Shown in pieces: positions 16,112 to 23,806 of a DNA stretch of 64,000 bases (within the stretch, counting starts at the first letter, position 1; every line of letters begins with the position of its first letter). The notes beneath the pieces were generated by a model, which saw only the letters and a list, made by a program, of their open reading frames with translations, was not told the DNA's origin and made no database searches. The DNA comes from JACVRW01 sp963850205. GTDB taxonomy: Bacteria > Actinomycetota > Thermoleophilia > Solirubrobacterales > Thermoleophilaceae. The stretch lies in assembly GCA_963850205.1 (NCBI GenBank), contig CAWKKJ010000015.1, positions 496,001-560,000 on the forward strand. The letters are read 5' to 3'. Made by a program: the position numbers and the translations under genes.

Positions 16112-16763
16112 TGGCGGCCACGGCCGCGGCGGTGTCGCTGAGGTCCGCCAGCACCGCCTCCGGTCGCGCTGCCTCCAGCGCCTGCACGTCGCTCAACCCG
16201 GTGGCCACCGCCACGGCCCGCGCGCCGGCCTCGTGGGCCGCCCGCACATCCAGCGGGGTGTCGCCCACCAGCACGGCGGCCGTGGGCTCACCGTGCTTGG
16301 CCGCGGCCCGCTCGCGGGCAACGGCCACGAGATCGGAGCGCTCCTCGTGCGGATCGGAGCCGTACGCGCCCACCTCGAAGTCCAGCCAGCGCTCGAGGCC
16401 GAAGGCGCCGAGCTTGAGCGCGGCGTTGACCTCGATGTTGCCGGTGAGCAGCGACTGCACCACGTCCTCGCGTGCGTCGAGGGCCTCCAGCACGGCGCGC
16501 ACGCCGGGGTAGACCCGCCCGTCGCGGCGCATCTCCTCCTCGCGGGCGGCCAGGGCGGTGCCCACCTCCTTCAGCAGGCGCGGCAGGGCATCCCGATCGC
16601 CGTCGAGCATGCCCAGCGCGATCTGATGGTCGGTGCGACCCGCGAACGCGACCCTGCGGGGCTCGCTGCCCACGACCGTGGCGAAGGCCTCCTCGAAGGC
16701 GTGCCGGCCGTGTCCGGCGGAGTCCACGAGCGTCCCGTCGATGTCCCAGAGCACCAGCAGCAC
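16101..16763 (-). CDS. HAD-family phosphatase (phosphoglycolate phosphatase-like)
   Basis: A 220-residue haloacid dehalogenase-fold hydrolase. Motif I is LWDIDGTLVDS with the nucleophile Asp at 7. The cap domain follows (GRTDHQIALGML), then motif II (SLLTGN) and motif III/IV (AVLVGDTPLDVRAAHEAG). This arrangement fits a phosphoglycolate phosphatase-type enzyme of the cytoplasm; the substrate is not certain. The GTG at 16763 begins just before motif I; a longer frame to 16880 would cover the divergent gene. The 28-bp gap has only weak -10-like sequences on both strands (CAGGCT minus, CACACT plus). Confidence 0.88.
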   Translation of the reverse strand: MLLVLWDIDGTLVDSAGHGRHAFEEAFATVVGSEPRRVAFAGRTDHQIALGMLDGDRDALPRLLKEVGTALAAREEEMRRDGRVYPGVRAVLEALDAREDVVQSLLTGNIEVNAALKLGAFGLERWLDFEVGAYGSDPHEERSDLVAVARERAAAKHGEPTAAVLVGDTPLDVRAAHEAGARAVAVATGLSDVQALEAARPEAVLADLSDTAAAVAAIVG

Positions 16764-16791
16764 GGCCCCGGAGCCTGGCACACTGGGCCCG

Positions 16792-17172
16792 GTGTTCGGC
16801 GCCCTGACCCTTCCCCCGCGGCTCGTGATGCGGGCCCTCGAGGACCTGCACACGCTGGCCGAGGCCCTGCGGCAGCTCACCGAGCGGGAGGGCGACCTGG
16901 CCGAGCTGGTGGAGTCGGTGAAGACGCTGCCTCGGGTGGAGGACGAGCTGTCCGCGTCTGTTCAGACCCTTCAGGTCGAGGTGCGGCAGCTGCACCAGTG
17001 GCTCCAGCCGCTCCACGCCGAGCTCACCGACCTCGACGAGACCGCCGAGGCGCTGGAGAAGGGGCTCGCCGCCGTCAACGCGACGCTGACCCGGGTCGAC
17101 GTCACCATCGCCGGCCTGCACGGCGAGATCGAGGACCTGCGCGGCCGGATCCCCGGCCTCAAGCGGCGCTAG
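16792..17172 (+). CDS. Coiled-coil hypothetical protein
   Basis: A 126-residue protein made almost entirely of predicted coiled coil from about residue 12 (RALEDLHTLAEALRQLTERE) to 120, with heptad Leu/Val spacing. It ends in a basic tail. No signal peptide or catalytic motif is visible. The GTG at 16792 is chosen because upstream codons in the frame run antisense to the HAD gene. It might be a structural or scaffolding protein; I do not recognise a named family. Confidence 0.65.
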   Translation: MFGALTLPPRLVMRALEDLHTLAEALRQLTEREGDLAELVESVKTLPRVEDELSASVQTLQVEVRQLHQWLQPLHAELTDLDETAEALEKGLAAVNATLTRVDVTIAGLHGEIEDLRGRIPGLKRR

Positions 17173-17175
17173 CCC

Positions 17176-17787
17176 TCAGCGCAGCGAGACTCCCAGCAGC
17201 TCCTCCAGCCGCGGCAAGGTCGAGCTCGCGCCGCGATGGAGCACGGCCGTCATCCCCACCGCCTCGGCGCCCTCGCAGTTCTCGCGCAGGTCGTCCACGA
17301 ACACGCACTCGGAGGGATCGAGGCCCACGCGCTCCGCGCCGAGATGGAAGATCGCCGGCTGCGGCTTGTGCATCCCCTCGTCGCCCGAGATGACCACGCC
17401 GTCGAACAGCTCGGGAAAGGTGGAGCGGTCGTAGCGGCCGGCTCCCATCGAGTTCGAGACCAGGCCGGTCCTCACGCCCTGGGCCCGCGCCGATCTCACC
17501 GCCTCGACCATCTCCTCGTCCGAGCGGATGTGGCCGAACATCCGCTCCACCATCCCCTCGCGGCGCTCCGGCGCCACGCCGAGCAGCGCTCCGAAGCGCT
17601 CCCCGAACTCGTCCTCGCCCAGAGCGCCCGTCTCCAGGCTGCGCACCAGCGACAGCGCCTCCGGGTTCTCCCGGAACAGCTCGCGCAGCGCGTCGGGGTC
17701 GATGCCCTCCTCGCTGCAGAAGGCCCGGAAGGAGTCGAACACGTTCGTGGTGAGCACGCCGCCGAAGTCCACCAGCAGCCCCTTCAC
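17176..17787 (-). CDS. HAD-family hydrolase of the ACAD10-associated type
   Basis: A 203-residue HAD protein: motif I LLVDFGGVLTT (nucleophile Asp at 6, followed by GGV rather than DGT), motif II GLVSNSMG, motif III GMHKPQP and motif IV CVFVDDLRENCEGAEAVG. The DFGGVLT variant matches the epoxide-hydrolase N-terminal/ACAD10 HAD subgroup. Its GTG start overlaps the stop of the phosphotransferase upstream by 4 bases. The human protein ACAD10 carries HAD and APH domains in one chain. The adjacency here suggests the same pairing in a lipid or hydroxyacyl-CoA degradation step; this is inference. Confidence 0.85.
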   Translation of the reverse strand: MKGLLVDFGGVLTTNVFDSFRAFCSEEGIDPDALRELFRENPEALSLVRSLETGALGEDEFGERFGALLGVAPERREGMVERMFGHIRSDEEMVEAVRSARAQGVRTGLVSNSMGAGRYDRSTFPELFDGVVISGDEGMHKPQPAIFHLGAERVGLDPSECVFVDDLRENCEGAEAVGMTAVLHRGASSTLPRLEELLGVSLR

Positions 17788-18854
17788 GCCAGCGCGACCT
17801 CGCGGGCCTTCTCGGCCAGCGCCGGCACGCCCTCGTCGAAGGAGGCCAGGTACTCGTCGTCGGAGGCGCCGGAGCGAAAGCGCTTGTAGTTGCCCTCCAT
17901 GAACACCGCGGCCTTCCAGAGCGCCAGCGCCTGGTACCAGTTGAGCGCCGACATCGAGCGCCCGCTGCGCTCCTCGTAGCGGGCCACCAGCTCGTCGCGG
18001 GTGAGAAAGCCGCCGCGGCGGGTGGCGGCGGAGAGGCTGGAGAAGGACATGTCGTCGGGATCGCCGGGCTCGACCCAGGTGACGGTCAGGTAGCCCACGT
18101 CCGCCAGGGGATCGCCGATCGTGGACAGCTCCCAGTCGAAGATGGCCACCAGCTCCGGCGGCGCCTCGGCCGTGACCATCACGTTGCCCAGGCGGTAGTC
18201 GCCGTGCACGATCGTGGACTCCGGCGACTGCGGCAGGTTCTGCGCGAGCCAGTGGCCCACCTCCTCGACCACGGGCAGCTCGCGCGTCTTGTTGTGCTCC
18301 CACAGACCGCCGAAGCGGCGCAGCTGGCGCTCGAGGTAGCCGCTCGGCTTCCCGTAGCCCTCGAGCCCGCAGGCCCGCCAGTCCACCTCGTGCAGCTCCA
18401 CCAGCGCGTCCAGTAGCTCCTCCGAGATGCGGCGCCGCTCGCCGGGGCTGTCGAGCGCCGCGGGGATGTCGCTGGTGATGACCGTCCCGTGCTTTTCCTC
18501 CATCACGTAGAAGGGCACGCCCAGCACGTCCTCGTCCTCGCCGACCGCGAGCACGCGCGGCACTCGCACCGGGGTGGCTTCGAGCGCCCTCAGGAGCCGG
18601 GCCTCGCGCAGCACGTCGTGGGCCGAGGGAGGCAGCGGTGGCCGGGGTGGCCGGCGCAGCACCAGGCGGGCGCCGCCGCGCTCCACCAGGAAGGTGTAGT
18701 TGCTGTGGCCCTCGCCGATGCGCCCCGCCTCCAGCGGTCCCTCGCCCAGCCCGTGGCCGTCGAGAAAGCGCTCCAGCGGCTCGCGGACGATGAGCGGCGG
18801 GTGCTCGAGCTCGGCGGCCTCCTGCGGGGTGTCGACGACGTCGGGTGCGGCCAC
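17784..18854 (-). CDS. Phosphotransferase family protein (APH fold, ACAD10/11-like)
   Basis: A 356-residue aminoglycoside-phosphotransferase-fold kinase. It has the N-lobe GEGHSNYTFLVERGGARLVLRRPP, the catalytic loop IVHGDYRLGNVMV (217-224) and the metal-binding IFDWELSTIGDPLADVGYL (Asp at 240). The LSTIGDPLAD signature is typical of the acyl-CoA-dehydrogenase-associated phosphotransferases. These are thought to phosphorylate hydroxylated acyl-CoA intermediates, rather than antibiotics. The GTG at 18854 is supported by TAGGAT ending 8 bases upstream on the minus strand. The stop overlaps the HAD gene start. Confidence 0.9.
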   Translation of the reverse strand: MAAPDVVDTPQEAAELEHPPLIVREPLERFLDGHGLGEGPLEAGRIGEGHSNYTFLVERGGARLVLRRPPRPPLPPSAHDVLREARLLRALEATPVRVPRVLAVGEDEDVLGVPFYVMEEKHGTVITSDIPAALDSPGERRRISEELLDALVELHEVDWRACGLEGYGKPSGYLERQLRRFGGLWEHNKTRELPVVEEVGHWLAQNLPQSPESTIVHGDYRLGNVMVTAEAPPELVAIFDWELSTIGDPLADVGYLTVTWVEPGDPDDMSFSSLSAATRRGGFLTRDELVARYEERSGRSMSALNWYQALALWKAAVFMEGNYKRFRSGASDDEYLASFDEGVPALAEKAREVALA

Positions 18855-18862
18855 GCCGCGAG

Positions 18863-18868
18863 ATCCTA
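18863..18868 (-). promoter_or_regulatory. Candidate -10 TAGGAT, leaderless type
   Basis: TAGGAT on the minus strand ends 8 bases before the GTG at 18854 of the phosphotransferase gene. Confidence 0.45.
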
Positions 18869-18906
18869 TGCCGCGGCAACCGAACCAATCGGCGGTCGCC
18901 GACGTA

Positions 18907-18912
18907 TACCCT
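18907..18912 (+). promoter_or_regulatory. Candidate -10 TACCCT, leaderless type
   Basis: TACCCT ends 8 bases before the ATG at 18921, with no Shine-Dalgarno sequence between. Confidence 0.45.
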
Positions 18913-18920
18913 GCCGCGCG

Positions 18921-19517
18921 ATGCGATCTCCCCGCTTTCTGATCCCCCTCGTCCTGCTCGTCCCGTTGGCCGTGCCGGCCGCCGCACCCGCGGCCGAGAC
19001 CGTCGTGGACGTGGTGGACTTCGAGTTCAGGGCGAAGGAGGTGCAGATCCAGCCGGGCGACACGGTCACCTGGAGCTTCGACGCCGCCGGTCACACCACC
19101 ACCAGGGACCGGGGCGACTTCGAGCGCTGGGACGCTCCTCGCTCGCTGGGCGAGACCTACAGCCGGGAGTTCCCCAAGGCCGGCAAGTACGCCTACGTGT
19201 GCACGCCGCACGCCTTCTTCAACCCGCCGATGCGCGGCGTCGTGCAGGTGGGCACGGACACGGTGGCCACCACCTTCAAGAAGGCCAAGGCCACCGGGCT
19301 GCGCAAGGCCGTTCGCCTGAGCCTCACCCTCAACGAGGAGGCTGCGGTCACCTGGGCCGTGAAGGGCAAGAGGAAGATCAAGAAGCGCTACCGCGCCGGC
19401 AAGGTGCGCCAAACGGTCAAGAGGCTCGACCCCGGCCGCCACTCCGTGAAGGTCACCGCCGTGGACCGCTTCGCCGACAAGTCCAGCAAGACCCTGCGCT
19501 TCACCGTCAAGGACTGA
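18921..19517 (+). CDS. Secreted cupredoxin-domain protein
   Basis: A 198-residue exported protein. A signal peptide (MRSPRFLIPLVLLVPLAVPA then APAAE) is followed by a plastocyanin-like domain. The type I copper ligands are visible: His in DAAGHTTT, and Cys, His and Met in YVCTPHAFFNPPMRG. The C-terminal 100 residues form a second, Lys/Arg-rich beta-type domain (VRLSLTLNEEAAVTWAVKGK). It probably carries electrons or binds copper outside the membrane. The 3' end overlaps the convergent TetR gene by 11 bases. Confidence 0.85.
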   Translation: MRSPRFLIPLVLLVPLAVPAAAPAAETVVDVVDFEFRAKEVQIQPGDTVTWSFDAAGHTTTRDRGDFERWDAPRSLGETYSREFPKAGKYAYVCTPHAFFNPPMRGVVQVGTDTVATTFKKAKATGLRKAVRLSLTLNEEAAVTWAVKGKRKIKKRYRAGKVRQTVKRLDPGRHSVKVTAVDRFADKSSKTLRFTVKD

Positions 19518-20094
19518 CCGCGGCGGTCGCCGAGCGCAGGAAGAGCGCGCGGGCTCTGCGCAGCGCCGGCGTCTCGCCACGCTCGAGACGCTCCAGCGCA
19601 AGGCCGTCGCAGGCGGCCATCACGAACACGGTGATCGCCTCGGGCGCGTCGAGGAGCTCGGCCAGCGTGCGGCGCCACAGCGCGCGCATCTCCGCCGTCA
19701 CCTCGCGCACGCCGGGCTCCACGACGGCCACCGCCGCCAGGTCGAAGTAGAGGCGGGCCAGGCGGTCGTCGCGGTCGAGCACCCGCCAGAGGCCGTCGAG
19801 CACGCCCCCGATCACGCCCTCGGCGCTGTCGGTGTCCTTCAGCCCGCTCAGCACCTCCTCGGTGATCGCTTCCGCCACCTCGCGCGCCGCGGCCGCCACC
19901 AGGCCCTGCTTCGATCCGAAGTGGTAGGCGATCAGGGCCTTGTTCTCCCCCGACCGCGCCGCCACCTTGGCCGTGGTCATCCCCGCGTAGCCCTCGGCCT
20001 TGAGCACCTCGAGCCCGGCCTCGAGGATGCGCTCCCGGGCGCCGGTCGAGGGCCGGCCGGGCCGGCGGGCGGGCTCGGGGCCGGAGCTAGCCAA
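19507..20094 (-). CDS. TetR-family transcriptional regulator
   Basis: A 195-residue TetR repressor. The helix-turn-helix is ERILEAGLEVLKAEGYAGMT-TAKVAARSGENKALIAYHFG (about 20-58); the C-terminal ligand domain is helical. The start is a TTG at 20094 that overlaps the stop of the upstream diiron gene by 8 bases, so the repressor is co-transcribed with its likely target. An AT-rich dyad at 21037-21059, upstream of the diiron gene, is a candidate operator. Confidence 0.88.
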   Translation of the reverse strand: MASSGPEPARRPGRPSTGARERILEAGLEVLKAEGYAGMTTAKVAARSGENKALIAYHFGSKQGLVAAAAREVAEAITEEVLSGLKDTDSAEGVIGGVLDGLWRVLDRDDRLARLYFDLAAVAVVEPGVREVTAEMRALWRRTLAELLDAPEAITVFVMAACDGLALERLERGETPALRRARALFLRSATAAVSP

Positions 20095-21028
20095 GCGGCT
20101 GCATCCCCATGGCGGCGAGCTTCTTGGAGAGCGAGCGCATGGCGTAGTCGAAGATCTCCGAGGAGTGGTACCCGAAGGGGGTGTCGAAGTCGTAGGGGTC
20201 GGCGGCCATCGGCGGCGCCAGCGCGAGGGTGCCGATGGGGAGGGTCTCCTGCAGGGTCGCCTGGACGGTCTCCGCGTGGCGACGGTCCTCGCGGATGGCG
20301 TCGGCCAGGAACTTCACGCCGAAGCCCACGTGGCGGGACTCGTCGCGGTTGACCGCGGTGAACCCCTGGCGGAAGCCCGGCAGCTGGTCGCGCTCCTTGA
20401 GCGTGCGGATGATGAAGCGGGCGCCGGTGAGGGCGAGCGTCCCCTCGATGACGATCATGTACACGGTCACCCCGCGCACCAGCGCGTCCATGTCCGTGGG
20501 GTCGCGCCGGAGGGCGTCGGCGCAGTCGTGCAGGATGCCGTCGAACAGCTGCCCCCACTCGGCGTTCATGCCCGGGCGCTGGCGCTCGAGGTTGGCCGAC
20601 AGGGTCTCGGCGTCCACGCCGAAGACCTCGCGGTAGAAGCGGTCGAAGAAGACCATGTGCCGGGCCTCGTCGGAGATCTGGGTGGCCAGGAAGGCGCGCG
20701 CCTCGTGGCTGGGCGCGGCGATCGCGAAGGGCAGGAGCTCGGTGGTCACCCGCTCCTCACCCAGGAAGAAGCTGGACAGCGACCACTGCAGGTACTCCGC
20801 GTCCTCGGGCTCGAACGCGCCGCCGGCCCACTGCTCGGCGTCCACGCTGAAGTCCCACTGCTCCGAGCTCCAGTGCTGGTTCTCCCAGCGGGAGAAGAGC
20901 TTCTCGTAGGAGGGGGCCGCCTCCACGATCCGGTCGAGGCCGGCCATCACACGGTCGATGTCGGCGTCGAGGAGCACCCGCAGGGCCTCGTCGTCGGTCT
21001 GGAAGGAGCGCTGCGCGGTGGTCGTCAT
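20087..21028 (-). CDS. R2-like diiron protein (ferritin-like; ribonucleotide reductase beta-type)
   Basis: A 313-residue helical protein with two carboxylate-bridged metal motifs: FFLGEERVTTEL (Glu near 91) with ISDEARHMVFF (Glu 121, His 124), then VIEGTLAL and NRDESRHVGFG. This is the ribonucleotide reductase R2/R2-like oxidase fold. The usual R2 radical tyrosine and the C-terminal R1-binding tail are not obvious, and no nrdA lies nearby. A stand-alone diiron or Mn/Fe oxidase is therefore at least as likely as a reductase subunit. It is followed by an overlapping TetR gene. A TAAACA hexamer ends 6 bases before the ATG, inside the dyad-rich region. Confidence 0.8.
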   Translation of the reverse strand: MTTTAQRSFQTDDEALRVLLDADIDRVMAGLDRIVEAAPSYEKLFSRWENQHWSSEQWDFSVDAEQWAGGAFEPEDAEYLQWSLSSFFLGEERVTTELLPFAIAAPSHEARAFLATQISDEARHMVFFDRFYREVFGVDAETLSANLERQRPGMNAEWGQLFDGILHDCADALRRDPTDMDALVRGVTVYMIVIEGTLALTGARFIIRTLKERDQLPGFRQGFTAVNRDESRHVGFGVKFLADAIREDRRHAETVQATLQETLPIGTLALAPPMAADPYDFDTPFGYHSSEIFDYAMRSLSKKLAAMGMQPLG

Positions 21029-21036
21029 GAGAGTTG

Positions 21037-21059
21037 TTTACCAATCGATCAGTTATTTA
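21037..21059. promoter_or_regulatory. AT-rich dyad, candidate TetR operator
   Basis: An imperfect palindrome (TTTACCAATCGATCAGTTA, centred on TCGA) in an unusually AT-rich patch. It lies between the diiron/TetR operon and the divergent MFS gene and overlaps the TAAACA hexamer of the former. It is the obvious candidate for binding the TetR protein encoded at 19507-20094. Confidence 0.45.
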
Positions 21060-21086
21060 TCAAGGGAGCGCTAGTGTCGATGCGCC

Positions 21087-22335
21087 ATGCTGCGCGCCCT
21101 CCGTCACCGCGATTTCGCCCTGCTCTCGGTGGGGCAGGCCATCTCGCTTCTGGGCGACGGCGTGTACCTGGTGGCGATCGCCTGGCTGGTCTACGACCTC
21201 TCCAACGCCCCCAGCGCGCTCGCCCTCGTGGGGGTGGCCTGGACCCTGCCGATGGTCGCGGCCCTGCTGTTCACCGGAGTGCTGACCGATCGCGTGGAGC
21301 GCAAGCGGGTGCTGGTGGCCGCCGACCTGCTGCGCGGCGCCGCCATCGGCGCAATGGCGGTCCTCGCGCTCACCGGTGCCATCGAGCTCTGGCACGTGGT
21401 GGTCCTGGTGGTGGCCTACGGGCTGGGCGAGGCCCTGTTCGGGCCGGCCTTCACGGCGATCGATGCCGGGGGTCGTTCCCCGCGACGAGCTGCTGCAGGC
21501 CAACGCCCTGAAGGAGCTGATGGAGCCGCTGGGCCTTCGCTTCGCCGGGCCCGCGCTGGGCGGGCTGCTGATCGCCGTCGCCGGGGTCGGGACCGCCCTT
21601 CTGGTGGACGCCGCCACCTTTGTCCTGTCGGCGGTCGCGGTCAGCTTCATGACTCCCCGACCGGTCGAGCCGGAGGCCCGGCGCTCGGTGCGGCGCGAGC
21701 TGAGGGCGGGGTTCGCCTACGTAAGGGCCAACGCCTGGATCTGGGCCACGCTGTGCGCGGCGTCGCTGGCGCTGCTCGCCAGCTGGGGCCCGTACGAGGT
21801 CCTGTTGCCGTACATCATCCGCAACGACCTCGGCGGAGACGCCGCGGTCTTCGGCGTGGTCCTTGCCGCAGGCGGCCTGGGCTCCATCGCCGCCGCGCTG
21901 GTCATCGCCCGCACCGGGCCGCCCCGGCGCCACGTGACCTTCATGTACGTGGGCTTCACCGTCGGCATCGCGCTCGACGTCGGGCTGGCTCTGTCCGGGG
22001 CCGCGTGGCAGATGTGCCTGATCGCGTTCGTCTCCTGGATGGCCACCACGGGAGGCATGGTGGTGTGGAACACGATGATGCAGACGCTGGTGCCGGCGGA
22101 CATGCTCGGCCGAGTCTCGAGTCTGGACTGGATGGTGTCGATCGGGCTGGCGCCGGTCTCGTTCGCGCTCACGGGGCCCGCCGCGGAGCTGATCGGCGCT
22201 CGCGCGACCCTCGCCGTGTCGGGTGCGCTGGGGGCCGTGGCCATCGGCGCCTTCCTGTTCGTGCCCGGGGTCCGCGACCCCGAGCGGCGGCCGCTCGGGC
22301 GCACCGAGCTCGCCGCGAGCGAGGCGGCTAGCTAG
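21087..22335 (+). pseudogene. MFS transporter, frameshifted
   Basis: Two overlapping frames together make one 415-residue major facilitator. The first frame (from ATG 21087, MLRALRHRDFALLSVGQAIS) is good to FTAIDAG near 21467. The second continues VVPRDELLQANALKELMEPL through to the stop at 22335. They join perfectly if one G is removed from the run of five at 21468-21472. The protein would have 12 helices and the DRVERKR loop; it resembles the enterobactin-exporter-like MFS group. A TAGTGT hexamer lies 9 bases before the start. Whether the extra G is a real mutation or an assembly error cannot be told from the sequence. Confidence 0.82.
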
Positions 22336-22380
22336 CGACCTGAGTCGTCATTTCGCGCGCACCTTCCCGGCGTCTGGACT

Positions 22381-22447
22381 GGGCTGACGCCACCCACGGG
22401 AATCGCCGATGCGCTGCATCGACTCATCCCGTGTGCGTCGCCAGCCC
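22381..22447. other. Large symmetric dyad between convergent genes
   Basis: Three stems share one centre (22414): GGGCTG/CAGCCC, ACGGGA/TCCCGT and GATGC/GCATC. They are separated by internal loops of 9+9 and 6+6 bases and closed by loop GCT. It lies in the 155-bp gap (22336-22490) between the MFS pseudogene and rpiB, which otherwise shows a second small GGAAG/CTTCC hairpin. It could be a terminator for both genes or a decayed inverted repeat. Confidence 0.5.
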
Positions 22448-22490
22448 CGCCCAGCCACTCGGGAAGCTGAAGCCGAACTTCCGACTCAGA

Positions 22491-22931
22491 TCACGAGCTG
22501 ATCTCGTCCAGGTGGCGCACGTTGGCCACGTCGTCGGCCTCGTCGCTGGGCGCGCCGGCAAACCAGCCGTCCAGGATCTCCTCGAGCAGCGCGGGGCTCG
22601 TGGCGCGCAGCGAGAGCGCGAGCACGTTGGCGTCGTTCCACTTGCGCGCGCCGCGGGCCGTCTCGGCGTCGCCGCACAGGGCGGCGCGAACGCCGCCGAC
22701 CTTGTTGGCCGCGATGGAGGCGCCGGTGCCGGTCCAGCAGCACACCACCCCCTGATCGGCGCGTCCCTCCGCCACGTCGCGGGCCGCCGCCTCGCTCGCC
22801 CAGGCCCAATCGTCGCGCTCGTCATCGCTCAGGGCGCCGTGGACGATCGGCGCGTGGCCCCGGCGGCGCAGCTCGTCCACCACGGCGTCGGCCACGCCGG
22901 TGCGCTCGTCGGCAGCCACGGCGATCTTCAT
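22491..22931 (-). CDS. RpiB/LacA/LacB-family sugar-phosphate isomerase
   Basis: A 146-residue isomerase of the RpiB family, interconverting aldose and ketose phosphates (ribose-5-phosphate/ribulose-5-phosphate in RpiB). The N-terminus MKIAVAADE, the segment GVVCCWTGTGASIAANKVGGVRAALC with the active-site Cys, and ARKWNDANVLALS are family features. The enzyme would feed the pentose-phosphate pathway. A TAGGCT hexamer ends 7 bases before the ATG and overlaps the promoter of the divergent fpg gene. The divergence from classic RpiB leaves the substrate open. Confidence 0.88.
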   Translation of the reverse strand: MKIAVAADERTGVADAVVDELRRRGHAPIVHGALSDDERDDWAWASEAAARDVAEGRADQGVVCCWTGTGASIAANKVGGVRAALCGDAETARGARKWNDANVLALSLRATSPALLEEILDGWFAGAPSDEADDVANVRHLDEISS

Positions 22932-22938
22932 GGCCCAG

Positions 22939-22948
22939 AGCCTAGTCT
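22939..22948. promoter_or_regulatory. Symmetric divergent promoter core AGCCTAGTCT
   Basis: TAGTCT (22943-22948) ends 6 bases before the GTG at 22955; TAGGCT on the minus strand (22939-22944) ends 7 bases before the ATG at 22931. Both share the central TA. Confidence 0.55.
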
Positions 22949-22954
22949 TGAACC

Positions 22955-23803
22955 GTGCCCGAGCTGCCCGAGGTCGAGATCACCGCGCGCCGGCTCGGCC
23001 GCGCGCTCGAGGGCGCGCAGGTCGAGTCCACGCTGGCCCCTGGGCTCGTGGCGCTCAAGACCTTCGATCCCCCGCTGGACGCCCTGGCCGGGGAGACGAT
23101 CCGAGGCGTCCGGCGAATCGGCAAGATGCTCGCCGTCGACGCCGGCGACCTGACCCTGCTGGTGCACCTGATGTCGGCCGGCCGCCTCCAGCTCTACGAC
23201 AAGAAGGCCTCGCTGCGAGACAAGAGCTCGCGGGTGCTGGTTCGCACCGGCGACGGCCGCGAGCTGCGCCTGCGCGAGTTCGGCACCCAGCAGCGCGCGT
23301 GGGCGAAGCTCCTGCGCAGCGCCGAGGTGGCCGGCGACGAGGCGGTGGCCACCCTGGGCCCCGACGCGCTGCCCGCGCCCCCCGCGGAGGAGTTCGCCCG
23401 CCTGCTCGACCAGCCCCGCCATCTCCACCCGCTGCTGCGCGACCAGCGCACGATCGCCGGCATCGGCCGCTCCTGGGTCGACGAGATCCTCTGGACGGCC
23501 CGGCTGTCCCCCTTCCAGCGCGCATCCGACCTCGACGACGAGCAGCTCGCGGCCCTGCGCAGCGCCTGCGAGGAGACCCTCGCTGGAGCGCTCGAGCACT
23601 ACGAGGAGGTGATCGGCGACACGGTGCCCGACAAGCTCCCGATGCCGCTGCAGGTCCACCGCCGGGCGGGCGAGCCCTGCCCGCGCTGCGGGGAGCGCAT
23701 CGAGGCCATCCACTTCAAGGACTACGTGATGTGCTACTGCCCCGAGGAGCAGACGGGCGGCCGGGTGCTGAAGGACCGCCGCCTGTCCAAGCTCCTCAAG
23801 TAG
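22955..23803 (+). CDS. mutM: Formamidopyrimidine-DNA glycosylase
   Basis: A 282-residue base-excision repair glycosylase that removes oxidised purines and nicks the AP site. After the initiator Met the chain starts PELPEVE (catalytic Pro and Glu), with the conserved Lys 57 in RRIGKMLA. The helix-two-turn-helix region (RTIAGIGRSWVDEILW) is present, and so is a C-terminal zinc finger beginning CPRCGERI. The second half of the finger reads CYCPEEQTGGR: Glu stands where the fourth Cys usually is, and an extra Cys lies one residue earlier. Zinc binding may therefore be altered. The length is normal. The GTG start follows TAGTCT by 6 bases. Confidence 0.95.
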   Translation: MPELPEVEITARRLGRALEGAQVESTLAPGLVALKTFDPPLDALAGETIRGVRRIGKMLAVDAGDLTLLVHLMSAGRLQLYDKKASLRDKSSRVLVRTGDGRELRLREFGTQQRAWAKLLRSAEVAGDEAVATLGPDALPAPPAEEFARLLDQPRHLHPLLRDQRTIAGIGRSWVDEILWTARLSPFQRASDLDDEQLAALRSACEETLAGALEHYEEVIGDTVPDKLPMPLQVHRRAGEPCPRCGERIEAIHFKDYVMCYCPEEQTGGRVLKDRRLSKLLK

Positions 23804-23806
23804 GGC

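Noticed and set aside
20087..21028. Confident naming as ribonucleotide reductase subunit beta
   Set aside because: No partner nrdA, no obvious radical Tyr or C-terminal tail; only the diiron fold is supported.
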